64,000 nt of DNA from Acidimicrobiia bacterium (GCA_027494115.1 JAOSJL010000001.1:1699926-1763925); one strand, 5' to 3'. Positions 29,208 to 39,767 are shown, counted from the first letter of the stretch. Notes: generated by a model from the letters alone, not told the origin. Numbers and translations are program-made.

Positions 29208-30137
29208 CCGCCGACGGGTCGCGTGTCGGAGACCACGGCCTGTTTCCCTGGTCTCCGATTGCTTCGCGTTCGGTGTTCACTTGGCCGGGACAGGCCCACG
29301 TCGGACTCTGCGCGATCGTGGTACTCGAATCGATCGAATGGGGTCCACTGCCCCGGTCGACTGCCCCGCGGGTTCAACGAGGTGGCCTCGGAGCACGTCC
29401 CTTCCCCGACATCGCGCGAGTGTCGCACAACGAGTATGGGTTGAGAGTTGGCGCGTTTCGAGTGTTCGACGCGCTGCAGGCGGCCCGCGTTCCTCTCGTG
29501 GTTGCTCTCGATGCGGCGACGGCCGAGCGCTGCGAGACGCTGGTGAATCACTGCCGCGACCTCGGAGCGGAGTTCGTGGCGCATGGAACCACGGGAAGCC
29601 GGATGATCACCGCAGCCCTGTCCGAGGAACAGGAACGCGGCGAAATCGAATCGACGCTCGAGCGACTCGAATCGGCGCTGGGTCAGCGCCCGGTCGGGTG
29701 GATCGGCGTTGAGCACGGCGAATCCGTTCACACGCCGCGGCTCTTGGCCGAGAGTGGCATGCGCTACGTGTGCGACTGGGTGAACGACGAGCAACCGTTC
29801 ATGATCACGACACCGGCAGGCGACATCGTCGCACTCCCGCTCGCGCTCGAGTTAGACGACACCTACGCCCTCGACGATCGGGGAGTGCCGGTGTGGCGAT
29901 ACCGCACGATGATCGAGGACGCCAGTGACCGCCTGGTGCAGGACGCCGCCGACGGCGCGCGGGTCCTGGTCCTGGGGCTACATCCCTGGCTCATCGGGCA
30001 GGCGTTTCCGGATCGGGGAGCTCGAGCGCGCACTCGAGCACGTCACAGCCCTTCAGGGTGTTCGAGCCGCCACGGCACTCGAGCTCGTCGAGTGGTGGTG
30101 CGAACGAAGTCCGGTGGACGGGCAGAGTAATATGTGA
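29204..30137 (+). CDS. Polysaccharide-deacetylase-fold hydrolase 2 (PuuE-like), frame break
   Basis: About 310 residues, paralogous to the upstream gene and overlapping it by GTGA. Matching segments: LCAIVVLESIEWGPLP, SHNEYGLRVGAFRVFDALQA, GAEFVAHGTTGSRMI, YVCDWVNDEQPFMI and VLGLHPWLIGQAF. The HHDYGNR of copy 1 is SHNEYGLR here, so the predicted metal or substrate residues differ. The frame breaks near 30005-30012 (TTTCCGGATC); removing one base restores RIGELERALEHVTALQG and an end at 30137. The two copies may form a heteromer or act on successive substrates. Confidence 0.78.
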
Positions 30138-30144
30138 TATGTAA
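30127..30144 (-). promoter_or_regulatory. Island operator site 4
   Basis: Minus strand TTACATATCACATATTAC, 14 of 18 identical to site 2, located 90 bp before the dikinase gene and just overlapping the end of the upstream hydrolase gene. It would control the large operon 30235-42954. Confidence 0.5.
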
Positions 30145-30234
30145 AGTGTTGCGGATCTCCGGGCTGACGGTCTTCGTTCAGCCAGAAGACACGGATTCGG
30201 CGCACACGGCGGTCGATGTCGATAGGGGGTACCC

Positions 30235-32055
30235 ATGGCTGACCCAGCGGGCTTTCCGAGTCCGTTCGACGTAACGGCTCCGGAGGGGGCCGAAGGGTGG
30301 GAGCGGCTCTATCCCTACTACTACCTGTTCAGCGAAGAGCGTCGGTCGTTCGAGGAACCGAAGTTCTGGTTCCACGACTCGATGCACAATGCCGAGCCGG
30401 TTTACCCCTTCGACACGATCATGACCGAGAGCTGGCTCGTCGCGTTGAACCAGTACACGACGCGTGTGTGGTTGGTCCCCCCGGCGCTGGGTATCGACCA
30501 ACGACTCGTCAACGGCTATCTGTATCTGAGCCCTAACGTGGTTCAGGATCCCGAGCTAGTTGCTGAACGGGCGGAGCACTTCCGTGAGCGGGCGGGTTAC
30601 TACTTCGACCATTGGGACGAGCTATACGCCGCATGGATCGAAAAGGCCGAGGACTGCATCGCCCGTCTCCGTTCCATCGAATTCCCCGATCTACCCGAGC
30701 GGGAACCGATGGAAACGATCACGTCAGGAAGGGGGACGACGAGCAGTTTCGATCTCCTGACAAAGTACAGCCGGCTTCTCGAAAACATGCACGAGATGGC
30801 TTATTACCACTTCGAGATGCTGAATCTCGGCTATGGGGCATACTTGACACTCCTGGAATTCTGCAAGAACGCCTTTCCCGATATCCGCGACCAGACCGTC
30901 GCCCGCATGGTCGCCGGCATCGACATTCTCTTCTTTCGACCTGACGACGAGCTCCGCAAGCTGGCGGCCCTCGCCGTCGAGACCGGCGTCGCGGAACCGC
31001 TCAAGGGTAAGGGGAGTCCGGACGAGCGGTTGGCGGCTCTCCGCGAATACGAGAACGGCGCCCAGTGGATCGACGCGTTCGAGGCTGCGCAAGAGCCCTG
31101 GTTCTGGTATTCGACGGGACCCGGGTACTGCCACCAGCACCGTGCCTGGCGTGACGATCTTCGCATCCCGTTCTCCTCCATCGAGGGCTACATCGAGAAG
31201 CTCGAGGCGGGTGAGGACATAGCGCGACCAATCGAAGAGCTGCAGCTCGAGCGGGAACGTCTTGTGGGTGAGTACCGGAAGCTGCTGAAGACCGACGATG
31301 ACCGGACGGCATTCGACGAACTTGTCGGACTGTCTCGTACGGTCTTCCCGTTCGTTGAGAACCACAACTTCTACGTCGAGCACTGGCACCACACGATCTT
31401 CTTCAACAAGGTGCGTGAGCTCGGCGACCTCTTCGTCGCTCACGGGTTCCTGAAGGACCGAGAGGACGTGTTCTTCCTCCACCGCTATGAGATCTACTCC
31501 GCGCTCTATGACCTCGAGATCGGTTGGGCGACCTCCACGCCGAGCCGCGGGCCCAGTTACTGGCCCGAGGAGGTTGCGGAGCGCAAGCGGATCCTGGGAG
31601 TACTTCAGGAGTGGGCGGCGCCACCTGCGCTCGGAGTTGCTCCCGAACACATCACCGAACCATTCACGATCATGCTCTGGGGGATCACCAGCGACACGGT
31701 CGACAACTGGCTGGGCCGCGGTGAGACCGTGGGCGAAAACGAACTCCGCGGTTTCGCGGGTTCCCCGGGTGTGGTCGAGGGTGTAGCTCGAGTGATCAGA
31801 ACCGTCGAAGAGCTGGATTTGATCGAGACCGACGACGTGCTCGTCTGTCCGCTCACGGCACCGAGTTGGTCGCCGATCTTCGCCAAAATTAAGGGCGCGG
31901 TGTCCGATGGCGGCGGAATCATGTCGCACGCCGCGATCGTGTCCCGCGAGTACGGACTTCCGGCGGTCGTGGGAACCGGTTTCGCGACGCAACGCATCAA
32001 GACGGGAGAACGGATTCGCGTTGATGGCGACACCGGCATGGTCACGAAGCTGTGA
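30235..32055 (+). CDS. PEP-utilizing-enzyme-like protein with phosphohistidine domain (phenylphosphate synthase alpha-like)
   Basis: 606 residues. The C-terminal swivelling domain is clear: VLVCPLTAPSWSPIFAKIKG, then SDGGGIMSHAAIVSREYGLP with the phospho-carrier His at about residue 565. The N-terminal 480 residues are helical with Tyr/His-rich segments (MAYYHFEMLNLGYGAYL, FVENHNFYVEHWHHTIFFNK) and no ATP-grasp domain. The ATP-binding half is encoded by the next gene with a GTGA overlap. Sizes (about 69 and 40 kDa) and the split match PpsA and PpsB of phenylphosphate synthase, which phosphorylates phenol with two ATP-derived phosphoryl steps. The substrate here is unknown; a hydroxylated ring made by the Mo hydroxylases is an inference. 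Confidence 0.8.
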   Translation: MADPAGFPSPFDVTAPEGAEGWERLYPYYYLFSEERRSFEEPKFWFHDSMHNAEPVYPFDTIMTESWLVALNQYTTRVWLVPPALGIDQRLVNGYLYLSPNVVQDPELVAERAEHFRERAGYYFDHWDELYAAWIEKAEDCIARLRSIEFPDLPEREPMETITSGRGTTSSFDLLTKYSRLLENMHEMAYYHFEMLNLGYGAYLTLLEFCKNAFPDIRDQTVARMVAGIDILFFRPDDELRKLAALAVETGVAEPLKGKGSPDERLAALREYENGAQWIDAFEAAQEPWFWYSTGPGYCHQHRAWRDDLRIPFSSIEGYIEKLEAGEDIARPIEELQLERERLVGEYRKLLKTDDDRTAFDELVGLSRTVFPFVENHNFYVEHWHHTIFFNKVRELGDLFVAHGFLKDREDVFFLHRYEIYSALYDLEIGWATSTPSRGPSYWPEEVAERKRILGVLQEWAAPPALGVAPEHITEPFTIMLWGITSDTVDNWLGRGETVGENELRGFAGSPGVVEGVARVIRTVEELDLIETDDVLVCPLTAPSWSPIFAKIKGAVSDGGGIMSHAAIVSREYGLPAVVGTGFATQRIKTGERIRVDGDTGMVTKL

Positions 32056-33149
32056 CTGTCGACCACGTGCCCTACATCGTGTGGTTCGAGGACTGTCACG
32101 CGGGCGCCACAGATCTTGTCGGTGGCAAGTGCGCGAGTCTCGGCGAACTCCACCGCGTCCCGGTCACCGTGCCTGGTGGGTTCGCCGTGACGACCCACGC
32201 TCACAGGGAGTTCATGGATCGGCACGACATCGCTGAGCACGCCTCTGCAGTGATTGCCGGCGTCGATATGCACGATGCGGCGGCTGTTGACGAGGCCGCA
32301 CGAATTGTCCGACAGGTCTTCGCGGAGGCCGACATGCCCTCTGCTGTCGAGGACAGTGTTCTGGGTGCATACGACAAGCTGTGTGAGAGGTCACGATCCG
32401 AGGGGCTCGCGGTCGCCGTGCGGTCGAGCGCGACGGCGGAGGACAACGTGTCGGCCAGCTTCGCAGGACAGCTCGAAACGTACCTGTGGCTCCGGAATCC
32501 CGACGAGATTCTGGACGGAATCGTACGGTGCTGGTCGGCTCTCTTCGAGCCGCATGCTGCGGACTACTGCAGGCAACTGGGGGTGGCGTTCGACCAGGTG
32601 TTCATGAGCACCGCCGTTCAACGAATGGTCGATGCGCGTTCCGCGGGAGTGATGTTCACGCTGAATCCTGTCAACGGCGACCGCTCGAAGGTCATGATCG
32701 AATCGTGCTGGGGTCTGGGTGAGGGCATCGTCACCGGCGAGGTGGACCCCGACCGCTACGCGGTTGACAAGGTCACTCTCGAAATCCTCGACCGACACGA
32801 GGGCAACAAGACGTTCGCGTACCGACCGGACCGGGACACCGGTGGCGTGAGTGTCCAGGAAACGAGCCCGGGCGAGGCCACTGTTCCCTCCTTGCGGGAT
32901 GACGAGATCGTGGCGATGGCGGAAGTCGGGAAGAGAGTGGAGGCTTACTACGGCGCACCCCAGGACATCGAGTGGGCGATTGGTGGGGTGGCGGGCTCCG
33001 AGGATGCGTCCGAGCTCTACATCCTTCAGGCGCGCCCGGAGACCGTTGCCAGCAACATCTCGGAATCTGTGACCGACGGATCTGCACGAAGTGCTCTCGA
33101 CTTCGTCGTCAAGGAAATGGTCTCGCGTGGAGGAGAGGACGCATCGTGA
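32052..33149 (+). CDS. PEP synthase ATP-grasp domain protein (phenylphosphate synthase beta-like)
   Basis: 365 residues corresponding to the N-terminal nucleotide-binding part of PEP synthase: GGKCASLGELHRVPVTVPGG (about 24-43), VRSSATAEDNVSASFAGQLE (123-142), DARSAGVMFTLNPVNGDRSK, ESCWGLGEGIVTGEVDPD and ELYILQARPETV. It lacks the central phosphohistidine domain, which is on the partner encoded just upstream. Together they would transfer phosphoryl groups from ATP through His to an acceptor. It overlaps the medium-subunit gene of Mo hydroxylase B by GTGA. Confidence 0.88.
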   Translation: MTVDHVPYIVWFEDCHAGATDLVGGKCASLGELHRVPVTVPGGFAVTTHAHREFMDRHDIAEHASAVIAGVDMHDAAAVDEAARIVRQVFAEADMPSAVEDSVLGAYDKLCERSRSEGLAVAVRSSATAEDNVSASFAGQLETYLWLRNPDEILDGIVRCWSALFEPHAADYCRQLGVAFDQVFMSTAVQRMVDARSAGVMFTLNPVNGDRSKVMIESCWGLGEGIVTGEVDPDRYAVDKVTLEILDRHEGNKTFAYRPDRDTGGVSVQETSPGEATVPSLRDDEIVAMAEVGKRVEAYYGAPQDIEWAIGGVAGSEDASELYILQARPETVASNISESVTDGSARSALDFVVKEMVSRGGEDAS

Positions 33150-34022
33150 AAGCGCCGCGATTCGAATTCGCACGCGCGACGGATACCGCCGAAGCGGTCC
33201 GGCTGTTGGCTCGACGCGGTGAGGGTGCCCGTTTGCTGGGAGGCGGCCAGAGCCTCGTGCCCATGCTCAATCTTCGCCTGGTCCAGCCCGAGGTCGTCAT
33301 CGATCTCAACGGCGTCGAAGAGTTGGCCGGGATCCGGGCTGAACCCGATGCAGTGCGAATCGGTGCTTTGACCCGCTATAGCGAGATCGAGAATTCCGCC
33401 GAAGTGGGCGAACGAATTCCGTTGCTTGCCGATGCGGTGCGCTACGTCGGTGACCGCTTGATCCGAAACCGTGGGACGCTCGGGGGGAGCCTCGCTCAGT
33501 GTGACCCGAGCGCCGAAATGCCCCTCGTCGCTCTCGTGCTCGATGCGACGATCGTGTGTCAAGACGAGCACGAACAGCGAGAGCTTCCGATCGACGAATT
33601 GATTGTCGGTCCGTACGAAACCTCACTCGCTCCGAATGAAATGATCGTGGAGGTCACGTATCCCGCCGAGCAATCGCGCGCGCACGCCTTTCTGGAAATT
33701 GTGCGCCGCCACGGTGACTATCCCGTCGTGGCCGTCGCCGCTTCGGGAGTCCCGGCGCCGGATGGTTCGTGGGAGTCCGTGCGGATCGGACTCCGGAGCG
33801 GTACACCGCGTCCCTATCCTTGTCGCGGACGCGGGTGCGGCACTCGTCGGGCGACCCTTGGACGATGACGCCATCGAAGCAGCGGTTCAAGCGTGCGTAG
33901 CAACGATCGAACCGTCTGACGACGCCCGCGCGTCGGGTGAATACCGACGCCATCTCGTGCCCATTATTGCACGTCGAGCGCTCGAACAGCTACGGAGCCG
34001 TCACCCCACCGGGAGCGACTGA
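33146..34022 (+). CDS. FAD-binding medium subunit, molybdenum hydroxylase set B, frame break
   Basis: About 291 residues: GARLLGGGQSLVPMLNLRLV, then RNRGTLGGSLAQCDPSAEMP (both FAD loops intact), then the C-terminal domain RRHGDYPVVAVAASG and SGEYRRHLVPIIARRALEQL. The frame breaks near 33792 at GGACTCCGGAGCGG; removing one base gives IGLGAVHRVPILVADAG, the family spacing. The start overlaps the dikinase gene (GTGA) and the stop overlaps the small-subunit gene (TGATG). Confidence 0.88.
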
Positions 34023-34534
34023 TGCCGCGAGTGACTGATGCGGGCGCTCAGATGACCCCGACCGTTGGGATCCGTTGTGTCGTCAACGGCAAGACGATCG
34101 AGGATTCGGTCGAACCCCGAACGTCGCTCGTCGACTACCTGCGTCATGGGGTCGGGCTGACAGGCACCCACGTCGGTTGCGAGCAGGGTGTGTGCGGGAT
34201 GTGCACGGTGCTCGTCGACGGGGTCGCGGCCAAGTCCTGCCTGATGCTGGCTCCCCAGGCCGATGGACACGAGATTCGAACCATTGAATCGGTTGCTCCC
34301 GGCGAGGAACTCCATCCTCTTCAGGAGGCGCTTCGCGATCACCACGGACTGCAATGCGGCTATTGCACGCCAGGCTTCGTCATGACTGCGCTTGCACTCA
34401 AGGATTCAGGTGCTGCTTGCGACGAAGCCACTCTTCGAGCGGAACTGAGCGGCAACCTGTGTCGCTGCACGGGTTACCAGAACATCGTCACTGCGGTCGC
34501 AGAGTTCCTCGGCGTCGAGGAGCATCCCGCGTGA
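34022..34534 (+). CDS. [2Fe-2S] small subunit, molybdenum hydroxylase set B
   Basis: 170 residues. First cluster HVGCEQGVCGMCTVLVDGV plus KSCLM; second cluster LQCGYCTPGFVMTALALKD and NLCRCTGYQNIVTAVAEFL. All eight Cys and the pterin-contacting Gln of QCGYC are present, unlike set A. The ATG at 34055 (MTPTVGIRCVVNG) is an alternative start that would trim 11 residues. Confidence 0.93.
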   Translation: MPRVTDAGAQMTPTVGIRCVVNGKTIEDSVEPRTSLVDYLRHGVGLTGTHVGCEQGVCGMCTVLVDGVAAKSCLMLAPQADGHEIRTIESVAPGEELHPLQEALRDHHGLQCGYCTPGFVMTALALKDSGAACDEATLRAELSGNLCRCTGYQNIVTAVAEFLGVEEHPA

Positions 34535-36943
34535 CCGAAACACTCCACGAGCCACAAACTGAGTCTCCCCCTGTCGGACCATGGATCGGGGAGCGGGTGC
34601 CGCGGTTCGAAGACGAGCGCCTGCTGCGTGGTCGAGGACAGTTCGTCGACGACTTCGATGATTCGCGCGTCCTGCATGTCGCTGTCGGACGCTGCCCCTA
34701 TCCGCACGCGAGCATCCTGGACATCGATATGTCTGAGGCTCTTGCCGTGGCGGGAGTGGAGCAGATTCTGGCGGGTCGCGAGGTCGCGGCGCGCACCCAG
34801 CCGCTCTCGGTGCTGCGTCCGCTCCCCGACGTTCCCCGCCTTCCCTTTCGGGCGCTCGCAGTCGATCGAGCTCTGTACGAAGGGCACCCCGTCGTGTCGG
34901 TCGCAGCAACGAGTCGGGCGATCGCCGAAGACGCCCTTGAACTGGTCGACATCGAGTATGAACCACTCCCGCACGTCGTCGATGCGGAAGCGGCGCTGGA
35001 ACCGACCGCACCACAGATCTGGGACGAGCTCGACTCGAATCTCGTAGTGCACAACCCCCGCATCGAGGGTGACGTCGACGGGGCGCTTAGCCGAGCAGAC
35101 GCGCGCGTCGCCGACCGCTTTGCTATCGGCCGGGTCTCAGCTCTTCCTATGGAGGGACGCGCGATTCAGGCCGGCTACAGCCCGGGGATCTCGACTCTCG
35201 ATGTGATGGTTTCGACGCAGATTCCTCACATGTTTCGACTTCAGCTCGCTGAGGCGTTGGAGTTTCGCGAAGCCGATATCAGACTTCGCGCCCCGGACGT
35301 GGGTGGTGGCTTCGGTCTCAAGCTCGGAATGTATCCCGAAGATGTCGTTGTCTGCCTGCACGCGATCGACCTCGGCTGCACGGTGCGCTGGATCGAAGAT
35401 CGGATGGAGCATTTTCGGGCGTCGACACATGCCCGCGAGGCTGTTCACCGCGCGGAGTTGGGCATGAACCGTGACGGGACGATTCAGGGGATGCGGGACC
35501 GTTACATCATCGACATGGGCGCGTACAACTCTCCCTTTGGTCCGCCCATGCTGTCGAGCCTCATGTTCCCGGGCCCGTACCGAGTTCGAGACTGCGAGGT
35601 CGATCGTCGCGTTGTTGCGACAAACAAGACACCGGTAGGTGCGTATCGCGGCTACGGCCAGCCGGAATCCAACTTCGTCCGCGAGATCCTCGTTGACCGG
35701 GCGGCGCGCTCGCTCGAACTCGATCCTGTCGAGGTCAGGCGACGCAACGTGCTTCGTCCTCACGAAATGCCATGGACGAACGCCGGCGGTGCGGTCTATG
35801 ACAGCGGCGACTACCTGCGCCCGCTCGAAAAGGCGATTGAAGCGATCGACTACGAGCGGGTTCGTGCCGAACAGCGACAGCGGGACGGAGACAGTCGCCG
35901 ACTCGGCATCGGCGTCGCTTCGTTCGTGGAGATGACCGGATATCCCGGATCACGCTTTCTCGGGAAACACGGTGCAGCCTACGGGGCGCACGAGAGTGTC
36001 ACATTGCGAGCGAACCGGAGCGGTGGAATCGACCTGTACACCGGCGTGGCGACGTTCGGGCAGGCGACCGAGACGACATTCGCACAGATCACGGCGTCTG
36101 TTGTCGGCATCAGCCCGGACGCGGTCGCCGTTCATGCCGGCGATACGTTGGGCACGCCCTACAACGTTGGATCCTTCGCGAGTCGGACCACCATCGCCGG
36201 AGCCGGCGCGATTCTGGCGGCGGGGAACGACCTGCGGGCCAAGGTACTACGAATCGCGTCCGGCTTTCTCGATGCGCCGGTTGATGCCCTCGATCTGCTC
36301 GACGGCTCCGTCGTGGTGTTGGGAGCTCCGCAGCGGCGGATGGCTCTGGCCGACATCGCCGCAGAGGCGATCTCCGGACACCATCTCAGCGCGAATGAGG
36401 ACCCGGGTCTCGAGTCCACGCGGTACTTCGACCCGCCGGCGTCAGCGTTCGGAAACGGTACGGCGGCGGCGATCGTCGAGGTCGACGTCGCGACCGGCAT
36501 CTTCGAGGTCTTGCGTTTTGTGATCGCCCACGACTGTGGCCAACAGGTCAATCCGGCACTCGTGGAAGGCCAACTCCACGGGGGGCTCGCCCAGGGATTC
36601 GGCGCGGCGTTCTTCGAGGGACTCCAGTACGACCAGGACACAGGGCAGATGCTCAACGGCACCATGGTGGACTACCTCGTCCCCACCGCGGCAGACCTAC
36701 CGAGTTTTGAGATTCATCACGCAGACGTCCCATCACCGGTCACGCCGCTCCGGAATCCGTGGGGTCGGCGAGGCAGGAACGATTCCGCCAGGTGCCGCCG
36801 TTGCCAACGCGCTCTGCGATGCGCTCGCACCGTTGCGAGTCGAGATCAATCGACTACCGCTCACTCCGGAGTCGTTGTGGCGTGCGATCGAAGAAGCCGA
36901 GCGACGCCCACACTGGGGTTCCGACAAGGGGGATCAGACGTGA
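34531..36943 (+). CDS. Molybdopterin large subunit, molybdenum hydroxylase set B, frame break
   Basis: About 804 residues. N-terminus GERVPRFEDERLLRGRGQFV; Mo-site motifs DVGGGFGLKLGMYPED, TPVGAYRGYGQPESNFV, LYTGVATFGQATETTFAQI, and the catalytic Glu in GIRGVGEAGTIPPGAAVANA. The last motif is reached after a frame break at 36750 (CCGCTCCGGAATCC); deleting one C gives VTPLGIRGVGEAG, so the call is unambiguous. Catalytically complete. Likely hydroxylates an aromatic or N-heterocyclic substrate; the exact substrate is unknown. GTGA overlaps at both ends. Confidence 0.92.
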
Positions 36944-37404
36944 AGTTCGAGGAAGTGTTTGAGGTTTCTGCCGCACGTGAGAAGGTCTGGGAGTTCTTCG
37001 ACCTTGAGGCGGAACGAGTTGGCATGTGTATCCCGGGGGCGGAGGAGATCCACTCCTTGGGAGACGACAAGTACAGGCTGAAGGTCGCACAAAAGGTCGG
37101 CTCGATGGGCGCAACGTTCGATCTGCGCGCTCGAATCCGCGATCGCCAGCCAACGGAGATGATGAGCCTGAGTGCCACAGGTCGAAGTATCAAGGGTGCG
37201 CGCGGAGATGTCCGCGCCACAGCTGTCGTGTCTCTCGAAGACAAGGGAGACGGGACCACCATTCGACTCGACGCCGACGTCGCCCTCGGCGGGATGATCG
37301 GCTCTCTCGGTCACAAGGTGATCGCCCAGAAAGCCGAGGAGATCACCCGTGATTTCGCAGTGGCGTTGGGAGAGTCGATGACATCCTGGACGGCCGCGTC
37401 GTGA
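36940..37404 (+). CDS. CoxG-family (SRPBCC) protein, soluble
   Basis: 154 residues: VSAAREKVWEFFDLEAERV, CIPGAEEIHSLGDDKYRLKV, VGSMGATFDLRARIRDRQPT and DADVALGGMIGSLGHKVIAQ. CoxG proteins help assemble or tether CO-dehydrogenase-type Mo enzymes and bind hydrophobic ligands. No membrane segment, unlike the second CoxG at 43.8 kb. Placed between the large-subunit genes of sets B and C with GTGA overlaps on both sides. Confidence 0.88.
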   Translation: MKFEEVFEVSAAREKVWEFFDLEAERVGMCIPGAEEIHSLGDDKYRLKVAQKVGSMGATFDLRARIRDRQPTEMMSLSATGRSIKGARGDVRATAVVSLEDKGDGTTIRLDADVALGGMIGSLGHKVIAQKAEEITRDFAVALGESMTSWTAAS

Positions 37405-39767
37405 CGACGACGGGCCTTCCCCCAGGACGTACCGACGAACGACTCGCGCAGTCGGTCGGAGAGTCGGTGCGTCGGGTCGACACGCCGGGCAAAGCCACGG
37501 GTGCAGCCGAGTACGGGGTCGACCACCGTCTTCCCGGGATGCTGGTCGGCAAGTTCAAGCGCGCAGGGGTTCCGCATGCTCGCATTGAGAACATCGACAC
37601 CTCGGGAGCACTCGCACTCCCAGGAGTTCGTGCGGTTATCACCGGCGCAGACTGGCCCCGCCACCATGGGCCGTTGCTCCGCGATCAGCCGGCTCTCGCG
37701 ACGGACCGCGTCCGCTGGGCCGGCGAGGCCGTCGCCGCCGTCGCTGCCGTCGACGAAGAAACGGCGATCGAAGCGATCGACCGTATCGAGGTCGAATACG
37801 AGGATCTTCCTGTGGTCGACACGGTTGACGATGCTCTCGCAGATGACGCGCCACTGCTCCACCCCGATGCCGAGCTCTACGACGTCGCCGACACGCCCGG
37901 GATGCGGATCCAGCCGGAGCCCGGAACCAATATCGCGTACCACTTCAAGTTGCGTCGTGGGGACGTCGACGTCGCCTTCGCGACAGCTCATGTGACAGTC
38001 GAGGACACCTACGAGACTCAGTTCGTCCAGTATTGCCACCTCGAGCCGCACGTGGTGGTCGCGCAGATGGACCCGCGCGACGGTCTGACCCTCTGGACGT
38101 CGACGATGGGACCCCACACGCTGCGCAACATGCTCGCGGACTTCCTCGACGTCCCCGCGTCGAATGTGCGCGTCATCACGAGCTACGTCGGCGGGGCCTA
38201 CGGCTCGAAGATGTACCTGCGCATCATCAACCCGGTTGCGGCGCTTCTAGCGAAAAAAGTGGCGCCTCGTCCGGTTCGAGTGTGCTTCGACCGGGAAGAC
38301 GAGTTTCTGAGTGCTGCGGGCCGGCTTCCGGCGCGAGTCACCATCAAGACAGCTGTCGATCGCGAAGGTCGGCTCGTCGCGCGACAGTCGGAAGTGTTCT
38401 GGAACAAGGGGGCTTACCTGGACCTCGGCGCCATGGTGGTACGCAACTCCGGTTACGTCTCTCTCGGTCCGTACAGGATTCCGAATGCTCGAGTGGATGC
38501 GTACTGCCTTTACACCAATCGCCAACCAGGCGGCGCGTTCCGTGCATTAGGCGTTCCGCAGATGGCCTGGGCGGGGGAGCAGCAGCTGGACCGTGTTGCG
38601 CGGGAGCTGGGAATGGACCCCCTTGAACTGCGTCGTCGCAACATCCTGCAGGAGGGGGACGAAAGCGTCACCGGCGAGGTGATGTCCGCAGTGGGCGCGG
38701 GTCCGTGCCTCGAGGCTGTCGCCGAACAGTTGCATGCCATGCCGGCCGAGCCACCCGAGACAGCGTCGGGGGTCGTGGGCCGTGGGGCAGCCGTCGTCCT
38801 CAAGTCGACGCTGACACCGACGGCAACATTCGCTTCGGTCAAGCTCAACCACGACGGAAGTGTCGATCTCATCGCCGCCGCTGTCGAGCATGGCCAGGGA
38901 ACGATGACCGCTCTCACGCAGATCGTTGCTGACGAGCTACAGGTTCCGTTCGAGCGTGTGCGTTTCGTCATGCCCGATACGAGCGTGACCCCCTTCGACC
39001 GGTCCTCGAGTTCCAGCCGGACCGTGTTCACGATGGGGAATGCACTCTGTGACGCGTCGCGAGAGGTGCGGACGCGTCTGCTCGAGATGGCATCGTCCGT
39101 TCTTGACGCCGAGATCCAGGATCTCGAACTCCGAGACGGCGAGGTCTTGGTGCGAGATGATCCGAGCCGCTCTGCAACGTATGAACAGATCATTCGTCGC
39201 TACTACAAGGGTCCGGGAAACATCGGCGGGCTCGGATCGTTTGCCACGCAATCGATCTACGACCCCATGGATCCCGAGACAGCGTATTCAACTCGACCGT
39301 CCACGTTCTGGATGTACGCGGCTGCCGGTGCCGAAGTCGAGGTCGATCGGGAGACGGGCGAATGCCGCGTTCGACGCCTCGTCACGGCCGTCGACGCCGG
39401 TAAGGCGGTCAACCCTCTCGGGTGTCTGCAGCAGGTAACGGGATCGGCGGTCATGGGCCTCGGCATGGCCATGTCCGAAGAGCTCGTGTTCGAAGAGGGC
39501 CGGGTGATGAACCCGACGTTCCTTGATTACAAGATCCCGACCACGGTCGACCTTCCGCAGATGACCGATATCGTCGTCGAGACCCCGCATCCAGATGGGC
39601 CGAGTGGAGCTCGCGGGGTGGGCGAGCCTGGGGTCGCGGCGGTTCCCGCTGCGATCGGGAACGCTGTGTTCGATGCCACAGGTGTCCAGATGACATCTCT
39701 GCCTCTCCGCTCGGAGAAGATCTACTGGAGCCTGCGCGCTGCCGAGAAGGCCGAGGGTGGATCGTGA
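37401..39767 (+). CDS. Molybdopterin large subunit, molybdenum hydroxylase set C
   Basis: 788 residues, unbroken frame. N-terminus SVGESVRRVDTPGKATGAAE resembles the aldehyde-oxidase and 4-hydroxybenzoyl-CoA-reductase-like branch. Mo-site positions: SYVGGAYGSKMYLRIINP, QPGGAFRALGVPQMAWAGEQ, AAVEHGQGTMTALTQIVADE, SSSSRTVFTMGNAL and GARGVGEPGVAAVPAAIGNA with the catalytic Glu. Two positions differ from the common VGGGFGGK and AYRGxGRPE, but the Arg and Gly contacts are kept, so it is predicted active with a different substrate pocket from set B. GTGA overlaps upstream and downstream. Confidence 0.92.
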   Translation: MTTTGLPPGRTDERLAQSVGESVRRVDTPGKATGAAEYGVDHRLPGMLVGKFKRAGVPHARIENIDTSGALALPGVRAVITGADWPRHHGPLLRDQPALATDRVRWAGEAVAAVAAVDEETAIEAIDRIEVEYEDLPVVDTVDDALADDAPLLHPDAELYDVADTPGMRIQPEPGTNIAYHFKLRRGDVDVAFATAHVTVEDTYETQFVQYCHLEPHVVVAQMDPRDGLTLWTSTMGPHTLRNMLADFLDVPASNVRVITSYVGGAYGSKMYLRIINPVAALLAKKVAPRPVRVCFDREDEFLSAAGRLPARVTIKTAVDREGRLVARQSEVFWNKGAYLDLGAMVVRNSGYVSLGPYRIPNARVDAYCLYTNRQPGGAFRALGVPQMAWAGEQQLDRVARELGMDPLELRRRNILQEGDESVTGEVMSAVGAGPCLEAVAEQLHAMPAEPPETASGVVGRGAAVVLKSTLTPTATFASVKLNHDGSVDLIAAAVEHGQGTMTALTQIVADELQVPFERVRFVMPDTSVTPFDRSSSSSRTVFTMGNALCDASREVRTRLLEMASSVLDAEIQDLELRDGEVLVRDDPSRSATYEQIIRRYYKGPGNIGGLGSFATQSIYDPMDPETAYSTRPSTFWMYAAAGAEVEVDRETGECRVRRLVTAVDAGKAVNPLGCLQQVTGSAVMGLGMAMSEELVFEEGRVMNPTFLDYKIPTTVDLPQMTDIVVETPHPDGPSGARGVGEPGVAAVPAAIGNAVFDATGVQMTSLPLRSEKIYWSLRAAEKAEGGS

